Origin: Chloranthus sessilifolius
Taxonomy: Eukaryota; Streptophyta; Magnoliopsida; Chloranthales; Chloranthaceae
Assembly (NCBI GenBank): GCA_021018995.1
Contig: CM037597.1
Span: 3,051,299 to 3,115,298, forward strand
Direction of reading: 5' to 3'
DNA length: 64,000 nt
The notes under the pieces are model-generated. The model was not told the origin of the DNA, made no database searches, and saw nothing but the letters and a program-made list of their open reading frames with translations. Shown here piece by piece: positions 1-14,800 of the stretch. The position numbers and the translations under genes are program-made. Position 1 is the stretch's first letter. Each line of letters starts with the position of its first letter.

Positions 1-1677
1 TAATATAATTATCTTTTGTGGAACATATTAAATAGAAATATCAGTTACTTGATTCCGAGTTTTATGGCGGTTACTGTTGCACATTCTAAAGATGAGAAAC
101 TCACATCCTAAATTGGATTAGTAATAGCTTCAATATAATATACCTTTTGTAAATATCGTTATTAATAGATAGTAGACAAGAGTAAAAGGCCACTGCGAGA
201 AGCTGATCACCAAAAGAAAAAAGATACAATGCAATTAAAGGCAGGGATGCTTGTCCTGATACAAGAGAAGCTTTGCAAACTCTTATTTCTCTTATTAATC
301 TATTACTGGATTTGCTTCTGAATGACCATTTTGAAAGGAAGTAGGTTAGTCGTCACTGAATGCTTATATCTCTAACTATTCCTTCTGAGAACATTAAGTT
401 TTTTATTAAATATGTTTTAGGTTTCAATGCTGATATGGAGATGTGTGAAACTCTGTTGGTGACATGAATGAAATTGTAACAAGACTCTTCTTTCTTTTTG
501 CCTTCTTTATCTTTATCTATATCTTTTTTTCCTTTTTTTTTGAGAATTAGCTGTGACTTGTTGGGTATACCTATATTTAGGCTGCATAAATTATTTATTT
601 TAATTACAAGGTATACTTGTGAGGTATACCTATATGTTAAGGTGAATAAGTTAATTAAGATATTTATAGAGGAAGTTAAATTTTTAAAGGTTCCTATATC
701 GTCGCTACTAGTCCTACATGAAGTCACATGCACGAGTCTTAGCAGTAGATCTTTGTTGCTATGAGGATAGTGGCTAAAGCATTCTTTAGATGCATTGCAC
801 GTCAATCACTTTATTCAAGAAAGGATTCTGCATTTGCATCAGTCATATTATTAGTAGCTCTCAAAAACTCAACTAATGGTTTATATTGCGTATCACAAAA
901 AAACAAAATTCCTTTTTTTACTGCAAAAGAGAAAAACAAACTCAAGAAGGATATTATTTACTTTTTCTGTATAGCATGATATCTGTACCTTCATGGAACC
1001 TCTAGATTTGTATCCCTTATCTTGTTTGAACTACTGATGGTTCAAATTTCTCTCCTTAAGAGAAATTCCAATAAAACTTATGACGAAAATAAATTCATAC
1101 CTTCTCTAGGTTTGTTCCCGTTACGATATGAAAAGCTTAAAGTTTTGCACAAGAGAAACTTTTTGTTTTTCTAATTAGTAACTTCAGTTACGAATGACCT
1201 CCTGTTTCCTGCGGTCTGGTGATGAAAACAATCTCCACAACTTCTCTTTGTATGCTATGGATTCTGAAACTTCAAGAACCGTCCCTGGTATCTAGTTAAT
1301 CATGCCCATCTTTTTCTTGTTTGAACTGACACTCATGGTATACTTCGACATATGTATCCATGAATTTTTTGTTTGCTCACCATGCAGCCAATTTGTGACG
1401 AGTGGAATAGAAGGCTGGTGATTTTGATTATGCTTTCATCTTTTCAGAGAATGAAAAGCATGTTGGTGTTCGACTTTAAGAAACTGCATCTTATATGATC
1501 AGGTAATTCATGGATGCTCTGAGAGGGATAAGGGCACAGAAGAATTAGAAAAACCTTGCTTTTGTAAATTTTTTAAGCACCATCTTTGCTATATATAATT
1601 TTTCTTAAGCACCAGGTGTACCATAAACAATTTTAACCCATCCAAACTATTTTTTCATTCTTTGTTTTTAATATCGA

Positions 1678-1712
<35 letters not shown>

Positions 1713-2759
1713 TCACTTGTCACTAGTTACTCTTCTGTATTGCATGTTTTTTGAATTGAGTTAGGTTGTATATTGATTTACACAATAAGAATGTTATGTA
1801 CAGTGCATCGGATCTCTCTATTGAATTAGATTCTAGGTGGATTTGTACCTGCCTTTGTCCAACGCATCTCACTTGAAATAATGTATTGCTTGAAATATTT
1901 CTGTTCCAGTTGTGGGTTCTCATACTGAGGCATTTATGCTTATTTGTGGATAAAAAATTTCTTTTTTTAGCACTATATTAGTTTGTACTATAAAAATTTC
2001 CTGCCCAGTTTGTTGGAAATATTTTTGTTTTGCTTGTTGGTTCCCATTCTGATGCATTTGTGATTGTTCAAAGATGGAAAAATTATTCCATTACTTGTTT
2101 ACCCTAGAGTTCCAGGAATTAAGATGTGTGAGTGTTTATGTATCTGTCATCATTTTTGTACTATATATGCTTGGAATATGGGATTTCATGATGTTCTACA
2201 GATTTTGTGACTGATATGGTATGTAGTTTCATTAGAGTCTTGTTTATTTATAGTTTCCACACCCTAGAAGGGTGAAAACTTCAGTTTTGCTGCGGCAAAA
2301 ATCCTCTTGTTGGAAAGTTGTTCACAATTATGATTCATGTATAGAGGGGGAACTAATCACTTGTACAGTGAAGGATCAAGGGCTGAATAACTATTACAGA
2401 TAAATATATAACTCATTTTGAAGTTTCGTTGGCTGTTTTTCCTGTCTTCATTGAGATGGACAATTGAATGCCGTGGTAGATTGGTAATTAAACTACTATG
2501 TTCCTTCGAGGATTCGACCTCCTTAGCCTCAACACAAACCTTCTCCTTTTTATCTTTTATTATGTCCCTCTAGTTATCCTGTGAATTTACGAAGAACGTA
2601 GTGTAATTTATGCACTAGACATTCACTTGGTAATTTTTTTTATCAGTAATGAGAGCAGTGCATTGATAATGAAAATAAAATACAAAAGGAGCCTCCTCAC
2701 CTAAAGCAAATACTTGGTAATAGTCTGGCCAGAAATGCTCGTTTACCTTCTGGCATCCC

Positions 2760-2796
<37 letters not shown>

Positions 2797-4403
2797 GTGT
2801 GTGTTGCTTTCTAACCCTTCACTCCCTCCTCGGGGATGTAGTGTCTGCAAATGGTGGATGCAGCCAGCTACCAACTTCACATTTTAGCTTTAGGGCATTT
2901 GCGAGTGCCAGCTACCTCCCATCTTACGCATATATGGAATTGTATACCTCACCTGCAAAGTTTTGCTATCTTCTTCTTCTCCTAATAAACTTTCTTTTTG
3001 TATTTGATAAATGGTGGATGCAGCCAGTTACCATCTGCACATTCTTGCTTTAGGCATTTGCGAGTGCCAGCTACCTCCCACCTTATGCAGATATGGAATT
3101 GTATACCTCACCTGCAAAGTTTTGTTATCTTTTTCTTTTCCTAAGAAACTTTCCTTTTTATTGATAAAGAAGTGATATCTGCTGATTTTCACATTGTTTT
3201 CCTAGTTTCCTGTAGATAGTCCAAATTAAATCATGCTGTGGCAGTACTTCTTGGGGCCAGATTGAATGTCATCTTACTCATTTCTTTTTTTTTTTTTATC
3301 GGTCTTACTCATTTCTTTATAGTATATAACTGCTCGTTGTTTTTGTGTGTACAGGTACAGTGAGAGTTGAATTTTTATCTCATCCACTGGCTAAGCTATG
3401 ACTATGTCTGAATTGATGATTGTTTTTGTTTGTACAGGTAGTGAGCTTGCGCGGCTTCTACATGAAATTTTTTTCTTCGTTTTTCTTTGCTCTAAGTTGC
3501 CTTGTATCCAAGAGAAGCTTTAAGAAACTGGATATGTTTTATCCGACCCTATGTGGTGGATATTATTAACTTTCTAAGTTGCTCATTTTTGTATCTTCTC
3601 ATTTTCATTTGCTATTAATCTTCTGAAAAGTCATTGCCTCATGGGGTCTCAAGAACAGGTCATTTGGAAAAAAACTAGCGTTCACTTTTTATATGATTTT
3701 CAAAGATATTGGTTGAAATCTTATTTCAAAAGCTTTTCTAAGCTTCTTCACAAATTTTGAAGTCATGCTTTGCTTTTCACAGCTTTTCATTTCTATCCAT
3801 TTCCGCATGGAATTTACTCAAAAGATGTTTTGATTTTCCTAAAAATATCTCAAGGCTTGTGAAAATATAAAAGAAAATCTCTGTATTTCAGCAGTAAGAA
3901 GTACTGTTGGTAATTTTCCATCGTTAACATGAATTGCTAGAGGTATGTTCTAGTGCGGCAGAAATATGGTGTCAACTTCTTTCATTAGCACCAATGACTA
4001 GGATTTCCTTCAAAAGTTTCTGACTTATTAATTAGTTGTGCCTTCTGTTAAATAAGTAGGTTGTTTCTTTCAACCTGGATTTATTGCAGAAATTGATTGT
4101 CAAATTGTTTTGTTGTGATGCCTTCCACCTTGAATGTCTGTAAGTGTGTCTGTTGAAAATTTCCATGTATCCTCTACCTATTATTGTTTCATATTTTGTT
4201 TTGTTGTTGATCCAATTCAGTTTCTCTGCTCACTTATTTATTGTGATGACATTGTTGCGTTGGGCATGTATATTCTTGCAACTTCTCCTATCTTACCTTT
4301 TGTGGTCTGCATTTACATATTTTTATAAAATCCGCAAAGCATGTTTTCTTGGATCTAATTTTTCTGTGAGTCTTCTTTGATCAGCTTTTTTTTCCCAATA
4401 TAG
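1..4403. other. Non-coding stretch upstream of first recognised raver-like exon
   Basis: AT-rich sequence with no convincing exon. It may be intron or 5' flank of the raver-like gene, because the first recognised exon at 4404 is preceded directly by an acceptor (ATATAG) and an in-frame stop and so needs an upstream exon. It holds a TA microsatellite near 1689-1712, a CT tract at 2765-2793 and a tandem duplication of about 160 bp (2849-3166). Open frames here are short and resemble no protein I know. Confidence 0.6.
2849..3166. repeat. Tandem duplication, about 160-bp unit
   Basis: Two adjacent copies begin with AAATGGTGGATGCAGCCAG at about 2849 and 3009. Both go on through GCATTTGCGAGTGCCAGCTA and a shared segment ending near the next unit. 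They differ by scattered substitutions and small indels. The duplication lies in the presumed 5' intron or flank of the raver-like gene. Confidence 0.85.
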
Positions 4404-5788
4404 GAACTTTTATCTCTATTTAAGGCACATGCAACTGTTTGGAGCATTGCATTTGAAAATGAAAAGAGAGATGCTGCAATTATCCGATTTGGTTCCTTGC
4501 CTGGCGATGATTTGGTAGCTTCAAGAATTCAAGAAAACTTGCATAATTCCCATCTTGGAAACCGGACATTGCATGTGGAACCTTTCAAGGTTAACTCATT
4601 GTTGTTTGTTGGGAACCTCACCCCTGATATTGATGATACTGGACTGAAGAATATGTTTGAACCACATGGGAGGGTTGAGCGAGCGTTTGTAAGTTTTTTA
4701 GCAATACGCTGTTACATTCAGCTATAATGGTATCCAAGCTAGTGTTGTGCTAATTTGTGTTACATCAACTATACCATGGATCAAAATCTCGGATTTTCGA
4801 TACGTATCGTCCAGCCCCAAAACCGATACGTATCTGACGATATGTATCGGTTTCGGACGATACTTTATGGTTTTTTCTCCAAAAAAAAACAAAAAAATTA
4901 ATAAAACCGATAATTTGACGATAATTTCAAATTATCGTCTGATACGAACGATACATTGAACAATACGGACGATACATTGAACGATAATTTGACTGTTTCT
5001 TAAGGGGGGGCGATAAAAACCCAATGTGTCGTATCGTTCAAGTCCAAAACCGATACGTATCGTCTGATACGTATCGGTATTAGACGATATTTTGATCCAT
5101 GAACTATACCTAATTGATATTCTAGTCATCAAGTCGGAAGTTGGGAAATATTCAGTAAAAAGATTTCCCTTAAAAACAGCAAAAATCTTGAAAATTGAGA
5201 AAAAACTGAAAAGATTAAATAGTTGAAAATACTAAAAACAAAGATATCGGATGAGAATATCTCTTAAACTCGGGAGTCAGGATTCTGTTATTTCTGAAAC
5301 CCTGGGGTTTAATCTAAACTTCTTGCTATTAACTTGAATTTTTAAAATTGAGAATATTGTTTAAAAAAAAAAAAATTGGTTTTAAGTAATGGAGAAATAA
5401 TAGTTTTTCATTTTGAACTATTTTTTGTTAATGAATAGTTAAGACAAAAATTGTATTGATTAGGGCTGTCAATGTGGTCAGATTGGGTCGGACCAAATCC
5501 AATTCTTCCGGATCCATTGGTCTTTTGACCTGACCTGATCCTACCTTTAGGCCCAGGTGCTTTAAGGCCCAAACCTCTAAAGGGTAAACTTATACGCCTA
5601 ACCCAGTTAAAAAACCCCTCAGAAAAAAAAAAAAAAAACAAAACCCAACACACTCACACAAGACATCCAGCTCGACTCCGATCCCTCCTTTCCTATCTCT
5701 TGCTCTGCTCCCTAACAGCGCACCAAAATTTACTCCACTCACAACCCTAGTTTTAATTGATTAAGTTGTGATTAAGTTGCAAAATTTG

Positions 5789-5867
<79 letters not shown>

Positions 5868-8800
5868 GAGAGAGAGTCGCTACGGTTTCAATATATCACG
5901 ATTAAATTATATAAAACTGTCCATGGATCTATTCACAATTTAAAAGCTACTTCAAGAATTTGACGACTATGCTTTATGTAAGATTGTATAAATATGTCAT
6001 TTTTTGAATGTTCTTCCTATTTTCTAGGTTTTACAAAATCCATCTGGGAGGAGTAAAGGGTATGGGTTTGTGGAGTATAGCCTAAAATCTCAGGTTTGTT
6101 ACGTCCAGCATGCTCTATTATTCTCTATTTATTGGTTATGCTGCTTAATTCATGCTTGAACCTTGCATATTTCAGGCGTTTATGGCAAAATCATCAATGA
6201 ACACAGTTCCCATGGATGGGCGTGTTCTACGTGTAGAATGGTTTGATTGTAATAGTATCAGAGATATGTTCTCGTCCATTTTGTTTGTTGATCGCATAAC
6301 AAAGCATATGTCAAATGTAAGGTGTTGAATAAAGTTTGCTGTCTTTTATCTTTGTGAGCATCACTTGCTAACCTCACATATTATATATGGCAGGTCGAGG
6401 CCCCATTACGTACACTTTTTGGGCAGTATGGAAAGGTTGAAGATATCTATTTAGCTATTGGTGCCAATGGCGTTTCTCGTGGATTTGCATTCATAGAGTT
6501 CTTTAAATCTGCTGCTGCCGATAAAGGTGTGTTCCACAAGTATTGAATCTTTTTTTATGATAGTTTTCGTTTGGTAGTTAGAAACAACACTACTGATATG
6601 AATCTTATTGAGGTTTTACTCATAGAAACAATGCTATTTTATGTTATTAGCTCGAGAGGCATTGGATGGCCATGCTTTTGGAGGACTGAACCTACGTGTT
6701 AGCTTTGCAAATCCCTCAAAGCCAGTTCAGGTAATTTTTCTAATCATTTAATGTGAGGAGCATAGAAAATATGTGTGATTGCTTTGAAGTTTGAGGCTTA
6801 AAGCTTTTCCAATTGAAAGCTTTTATGAGTGAGAAGTTGTACTACGATATCTATTTTTTGTTGACAAGATCTTAAAAATTACAGTCATACAAGCAACGTC
6901 TTGCAAGTCAAGGTGTGCCTTCAACATTTGGTGCTACAGGCAGAGGAGCCACTCCAGGTTCGCCACTTTTTTGGGTTTCATGGAGTTGATCATTTATCGG
7001 TTGTAACAATCTAAAAAAATTATTAGTAAGTAAAATCTGTCGTTAACTTGTAGCAATTGGCTTTAGAGAATAATAACTCTTTTGGGAATGGTGTCTTATT
7101 CACAGCCATGCAAGCGCCTCCTTTCAGAGGAAGCATGCATATGCCTTATGGAGGGAGTCACTTCGTAGGGGCTGGACGATCTAGCTATCCTAGGATGGGT
7201 TTGGAAACGGTAATATTTTTTATTCTTTGTTTTTGTATGTTAAGATTTTAAATTTGGCTTTCTAAATGGATCAATTTCGGAGTTGAAATTGTGAGTGATT
7301 GAAAATTCTTAATGCAGTCAATCCACCGCGGGGCTCCAATGGATCCGAGAGTCCATGAGCAAACTACCACCGGAAGGGTAACAAACATGCATGGTTCTGG
7401 TGGATCTATGATGGGCATGACGGGGCAACCGCCTTTTCTTGATCGCAAAACACCCCAAAGACTAGGAATTCCAACTGGTAGGGGATATGCTCCTAGGCCT
7501 CATTCTTCCACTCAAGGTAAATTCTAGGTCAAGTTTCTATATGTACTATTCTGTGTAGTTGGCTAATGAATCAAATATACTTGAGTTTGAGTCACTTAAT
7601 GTTTTTTAGGAGCGCTATCTATAAACTCAGGAGCAATTGCACAGGTAGATTAAATTGAAAAAAAAAATAGTGTACTTATCGATTGGAATAACTTCGATGC
7701 AAATGTTTCTCTATTCCACAATCAGTCTGTTTATAGGAAGTTCACTTTATTGCAGATGGCTATGTCTCAAGCCAAAGCATATGAAGATGAGGGTAGAATT
7801 AGAGCACAGGTAATGCAAACTGCTAAGCTTGTGCAATATGTTGTGTTAAAGTGCTTGTAAGCAAGAACAGAGTACAATTACTGCTTTACCATTTTGAGCA
7901 GTGGTTTTAGACTTTTAGTATGGCTACTGATTAAAATAGAAGGAAAAAAAGCAGTGGTTTTTAGTATTTCTTCAATTCTTCAATTAATTCTTTGAATATA
8001 ATTTTGATTATAAGTTCCTATTTCTCTGTGAAATGGGTCCAATTTTGATTTATGCCCAAAAATTATGTATAAATGCTTGATGTTGGTGTATGCTTAGTTC
8101 TTGATCATAATGCCATCTCCAATCACTACTGTTCCCATTTTCCATGCTTCTGACTTCCTTGTATTAAGAGAATGCAGTAGCCGGCAGCTATGTCTTCATG
8201 TTTTGACCAAGATTGGTTCTGATGTCTGTCTTGGGCAAATATTGTAGGAATACTACAAACAAGCACCCCAGCAACAAGCACCCCAGCATATGGGTTTTGA
8301 TCAGTCCAAGAAAAATCATTCACAATATCCACAGCAGCAACAGCCTCAGCAGTCTTATATTCAACAACCTCAGAAAATTTATCAGCAACAATCCCATCAT
8401 CAACCTCAACAGCCGTATCAACAGCCACAATATCAGGTCTTAGATTCAAGGATCAAAATCTCGGTTTTTTTATACGTATCGGTTCCGGACGATACTTTCC
8501 GGTCCCCCCCCCCCCCCCCCTAAAAAAAAAAAAACATCAAAACCGATAATTTGAAATTATCGGACGATACATTGAACAATAATTTGACTGTTTTGTAAGG
8601 GGGGTGATAAAAACCTATTTTACCGTATCGTTATGGTCCAAAACCAATACGTATCGGACGATATTTTGATCCATGCTTAGATTACTTTTTCAAAATGTGG
8701 AAATTTCATTCATGGAGTCTAGTGAAGAATATTCCATTTGTATATGCCTGAAATTCATTTTTCTGCAGTCCCCACAGCAGCATCCACAGTACTATGCACA

Positions 8801-11800
8801 ACAATCGGAAAGTTACACCACTCAGCCATCTCAACCATCTCAGCAGGTATACCAAACCCACATCCAAGTACTTCTATTTCTTTTTTTTAATACTTTGGTT
8901 TAAAAAGAAGTATGTTGGTTTAAAGCACTTCTATTTATGGTATTTTGATCGATAGAAAATCGAAGTGCCATTAATGAAATCGAAGTACAAATCATGTTTT
9001 CAATTTCGGAATCAAAAGAAAGCAAAACAGAAATTGACATTCATGAAATTGAAGTACGAATCATGTATTTCGACTTGAGATTTGAAAAAAGAGAAATAAA
9101 AATAAAATAGTTAAAAAATAGAAGTTCCATTCACGAAATCGAAGTGTGATATATTTTGGATTCAAAGGTAAGTGAAATAAATATTAAACAAGAAACCTGA
9201 CTTACCTTATATCGGTAACTCAATGAGTGAAACGAATTCTGCAGTGCGAAACCAAGATTGGGCTTTGATGCATGAAAAACGACGCTAACCCTAAAATAAT
9301 GTAAAATTCTGCATGATAGGATTTAGGGTTCTTGATCTTCAAATAAAATAAAAATAAAAAAAGAATAGAGGTAGAAGATCTTCAAAATCACTCCGTAGAG
9401 GTTGTCGGCTTCGCACCAGCGAAGATGAAGAATCACTCTTCAAAGAAGAAAACTCATGGCAAGTTTTCAAAATAAAAGAATCTCTCTTCCAAAGTTTGCA
9501 CAAGCAAACTTCTCATTAACTCAAAACTATTTCGCATAAAAGATTACAATGCTTTATATAAACTTTTGAAACCCTAATTAGGTTTAATCCTACTAAAATA
9601 TGACTCCTAAGCCAGAAGGGCAACTATACATATTACATTGTCAAAATCACATAATAAAGGAAATCTAAAATAAAAATAGATGAAAAGATTGTGCGCAAAT
9701 TTGATCGATTGAATTTTATTCTGCTTTTGACGATGATCCCTCTGGAAGGATTTGAGCGATCAAGAATTGCATTCGATCAATCGAGTTTTCTTGTTGTGCA
9801 CGCACACACGAGTCTTCATGGATCTTTAAAAGTTCTTTAAAAACTCATTTATAGGTTCATTTTCTCTTTGTTGACTTTCTCTGTTTGATCCGGCCACGAT
9901 CCCAGCACGTAGGCTTTAATTCCACATCAGGTTTCTTAAAAGGTCTGTAAAAACCCATTTATGGGTCCATTTTCTCTTTGTTGACTTTCTCTGTTTGATC
10001 CGGCCACGACCCCGGCATGTAGGCTTTAATTCCACATCAGGCTTCCTAATTAAAAATCCCCTTCTAGGATCCGATTTAGGGTTTTCGTGCAAATAGGGTT
10101 AGGAGGTACCAATTTTATGTGGAGATGGATGTTAAATGTAGTTTTTTTTATTCTAGTTTGCATACATTAGATTTCTTCTCGTGAATCCAAATATATATTT
10201 TTTATCTAATGAGGATTGGACTTAAGAAATCATTATTAAGACTGCTAGGTTATTGGGCCATCATGAAGAACAAACGTGTACTGATTAATGACGCTCTATG
10301 TTGAAGCTGAAATTATATGAAATGAATCGATTATTTATTTCCTGTGTTTTATTTTGATGATTTGGTTAGATATGCATAACTGCATATTCCTTTTGGGTGG
10401 AAATTGATATTGGATGACCTGTGTGAATTACTTCCAGCTTCCTGGCCCCAATCAACAGTACCAGCAGCAGTATAACAATAGCCAATCATATGGTAAAACT
10501 TACACACCACAATACAGTCAACCGACTGTGCTGTCTGCTAATGGTATTCAACAGTATCAGCAGCCTGCCTTCCCACAGCAATCTGAAATCCCTTGTGCTC
10601 AGCCAACTTATACAGATCAATATGCACAACAGCAGCAGCCACATCAGGTGAGCGATGACTGAATTAACAAATGAAAACAGTAGCCCCCTGTTTCAAATTC
10701 CATCATAACTTATGCACCTATGGGTCTAATTAGTAGCAGTACTCAGCAGCAGGCATGGGTCTTATTACAATTTACAAGCAACAAGTTGGGGCTGTGTCAA
10801 GGTTGTTTTAATATTTTGAAACAGTCCCATGGCAGAGAAGCATGTTGAACAGACAGTGACACTGTTAACAAGACAAACTATATGTTCACCCTTTTGTTAA
10901 GTTTTATCCTATTTATATCATAAGGATTGACTCCTCCCCGACATCAATAGATTATCAACTAGATAATCTATTGACCTTGGTGATGCCCCATTAATCCTTT
11001 CCTTTATAAATGGATAAAGTTTTGTATATTAGTATGTTTTGAATAATTTACTTGTACTACATCTACTTTTTGCATGTTCATTTCCCGGGCTTCCTGTATG
11101 AAATGCATGTGCCTCTAACCTACATATGTTGATTGGTGGATTGATGTAATATTAAGCTTTTTATCATCTCTGACGAGGAGAGAAAACTAACATTACTATC
11201 TGCATCTGGTAATGTTTTGACACAATGATAGCAAGCTGGTCCAGTTGCTGGTGGTGGTTTGCAATTCACTGCACCAACTACAGGAAATCAACCTCAAGGG
11301 ACAGAAGCGCAATGGGCTGCATATTATGCAAACCAAGAATCATACCAGCAGCAGAATGTATGTACTTGATCTTTTTAATCATGGGTTAAAATATCGGGTT
11401 ACCGATACGTATCGTCCGAGCTCCAAAACGATACGTATCGGACGATACGTATCGGTACCGGTCTGTATCGGACGATACATTGAATGTATCGTTCAATACA
11501 TTTAGTACATTTGAATGTATCGAACGATACATTCAATGTATCGTTCGAGTCCAATACCGATACATATCGGTATCGGACGATATTTTGATCCATGTTTTTA
11601 ATATTTGAAATTTTTTGTAAATGCTCCGATTTTTTCCCCAGAAAGTGATATTTTTATATTTGAGTTAGAGGTCCTTGAGCTTGAATAGTTTAACGTTCGC
11701 CTTTATAAAACCTTTTTTAGGGCTATGAATGGACTTTTTTATACATATTAGGCCTGGACTCGGCCAACAATAGTATAAATGGCCATGCTGACAAGCTCGG

Positions 11801-14800
11801 TCTGGATTTTAAGTAAAAAATGCTAGGCATGGACCTGTCCTGAAAATTAATCACCCTCCAATTATTGGCTCGAGCCCAGGATGCAATATCTTTTTTCTTT
11901 GACGACATTGAACTTCAATGTCGTCAATGATTGAAGGCTTATTCTCCATGAGCAGAGGGACTTTTCACCATGTATTGAGTGAGTCCAAAGACTCGGCTAA
12001 CGGAATACGTAAGGAGGTCTCTTTCGATTGTCTCATGGTTGGATGCCCCACTCTTGAGCCTTAGCATATACTGGGTTCTACTTATTTTAATCTCGCTTTT
12101 GTAAGGCTAAGTTTCAAGCATGCTAATGCATAATCGAAGTCTACACGCCGAGGTCGTGGTCCGATAAAGAGGGGACATCGAAAGAGACCCGCGAATGAGG
12201 TTTTAAAAGGCCTATTAAAGACCCATGTGCACGTTATTTTAAGCATTTTTTATCTATGTTTAGTTTTCCTTTTATTATGATTTTTTTAATAAGTGGTTTG
12301 TTTTAGGATTAGTTTCCTCATTTGAATTATTTAGAAGTCACGCACATATATGCAATATGTGGCTGTTACTTTCGTTACTTTGAGCGCAACCATAAAAAAA
12401 TGATCATAAGTTCTTCAATACATGTCGGAATTGCACGATTCTTGTCTTGTTGGAAAACTACTTCGATAAGCTGTCAAACAAGACCAATTTCACGTCAATC
12501 AGACATTGTTTGATTCTTCAAAATTGGTCGCATAATAAAGAAAAGGATTAGTAGTGAAATTAATTGTGATCGTTAGATTATAAAGTTTTAATGGTTAATT
12601 ATGAGTTTTATTTTTAGTAGTATTCTCAGAGGTTCTTTGCTTTATAAATACATTGTAATCTCTTTTGAGAAGACAATTAATGATAAATATTAAAATTTGA
12701 TTGCTTTGTGCTATCTTTTAGAGTTTGTTGAGAATTTTCGTCTTCCCTGAGTTTAGGGTTTGGTGTGGGGCCAATATTTTCGCTAGCGAAATTCCAGTGA
12801 TTTTCTATATATTCTTATTTCTCTATTTTTATTTTTATTTTATCCCGGAGATCAAAACCCTAATCCTATCATGCGGGATTTACCCTACTTTAGGGGTAGC
12901 TTTTCCTTCGTGCATCACATGCCATTTCACATGGGTGGTGGCCAAAAAGCCCAGTTCGCCTGACTGCCCAGATTATAAAACAAAGGAGTAAAACCTGGCA
13001 AAGAGTCGGTTATCCAATCAAGAAATTCAAAGAAACCCCTTCTTAGCTAGCTTGTCAGTCCACTCGTTCTTCTCCCTTAGTTCATGGTGAGAAGTTCACC
13101 CTCTCTTCTCATAGAGCATAAGCCTTCAATGTGGTCAAACATATTGGCCTAGCCTCCAAGGAAAGGTCCGCTTTGGGCTCATCAAAGCGGCTGTCCTAAG
13201 ATTTTCTTCCATGGGGGTGAAGATATGGTTGACTCAGGAAATTAGCGAATATTAGGTAAGCAGCACAAGCTCCATGTGACTTGATACTCAAATCACTTTT
13301 TGGGATGTGTGCCATGTGGAATCAACATGTTACCTTGTGATAGATGCACCATGATTTAAAGATCTTTATTGTAAAAGATTGGGAAGATGGAAATTTTAAT
13401 GCCATTGCCTATTTAGGATTTTGGTAAACGAAACAGATATCTTATTTATCATTTTGCACAAGCATGTTGACCATTTCACAACTCATAATAAATCTGGCAA
13501 ATTCCTCTGTTATTGAGGTGGGAAATGTAATAAAAACACATTTTCTCCCCTAGATGAAAAGCATATTGCAAGCCTCTGTTGAATAAATTTAGCTTCCCGA
13601 CTCTATTTTATAAGGGTGCGTTTGGACAAGCTCCCCATATGCTCCCCACAGAGCAGGTTTTATCTGGTCTGTCACGGGGCTCGTTTCTGACTAAAACACC
13701 TCCCCGCCAGTGCAATGGGCAGGGTGATGGTTTACCAAAATGCACTCCAGGCATTGAGCGCCGCACCAGAGCCCAAGAGCCGCCTTAGCCCAGGGAAGCC
13801 AAGCCAAATACAACTTAAATCATTGAATATAGATATCTATTCTATCTTCCTTTTCTGTTGAAATACCATTTTATCTCTTTGCTTTTGCAGCAAGCTGTTG
13901 TCAATGCTGCTGCCGGTTCTGTAGCTGCGAACATGGAAGTAGGGCAGAAGCGTACATACGAGCAGATGAGCAATGCTCAACAAATGGTAAGGAATTCCCC
14001 TCATATTTGCCATATGCCACACCTTGTTTCTGCTAACAACTGGAAAAAATAACGTGAATATCCATATGGAATAAATTTATATAAGACTTTGGAGAGTGAA
14101 CTATAGGAAGTTTTTCTTTGTTTCATCTCGGGCCTTCTCCCTTCTTTGGGAGGAAGTAAGGCTTTACACACTATTTTGTACTTCCTCAGCAGCTCCATGT
14201 CCATTGACTAAAACTCTCAGGCGAATCACAATTTAGGAAATAATACAGAAGCCTCACTTAAGGAAGTAGCTTCTGGCACTCTCTCTCTCTCTCTCTCTCA
14301 ACCCCCCCCCGCCGTTTATCCATCTCTATGTAGGGATGCAAGTTTTGTACCGAAAACTGAAAACAATAAAAAAATTGGTAGACCGAAGCCACTGAAACCG
14401 GTACACAACCGACCCAAACCTGACTTAACTGATTCCGAAGCAGTTCAGTTTTGGTTGGCCAAAACTAGAAACTGGTCAGTTAGGATGAGGAAACTGACCC
14501 AAAACCGGAAAACCTGGGAAAAAAAACAAACTGGAAAACAGAACTGAAACCGAGAAAACCCCTAAATGGGCTCAGTTTTGGTTCCGAATGTTGAAATATT
14601 GGTTAACTGAAACCAATTCGCATTGGCTTCGTTTCGTTTCTGTCCGGTTAACTGATATTGCATCCCTATCTCTATTGCATGGTGATGGCTATCTTATTTT
14701 ATGGCGATGACTCTACTCTACCACTACCTGATGTTCCACTTATGGCCTTCACTATTTTCCTTGTCTTGAAGCAGCAAGCTCCATATAGCGGTTATCCTTC

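Noticed and set aside
353-979. Open frames of 150, 88 and 72 residues near the window start
   Set aside because: Low-complexity AT-rich frames on both strands; no recognisable domain or splice structure.
3355-3530. Possible raver-like upstream exon after acceptors at 3355 and 3438
   Set aside because: The frames give TVRVEFLSHPLAKL and SELARLLHEIFF, but no suitable donor follows and they do not resemble the missing start of an RRM.
4775-5101. GATACGTATCG repeats as a CRISPR array or operator cluster
   Set aside because: Spacing is irregular, copies are palindromic and diverged, borders show transposon duplications, and the DNA is plant nuclear.
8126-8449. 107-residue minus-strand open frame opposite the Gln-rich exon
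   Set aside because: Antisense shadow of exon 8248-8436 of the raver-like gene.
12250-12720. Complete LTR around TTTATAAATACATTGTAATC
   Set aside because: It looks like LTR promoter DNA, but I could not find TG...CA ends or a target duplication, so it stays within the general intron entry.
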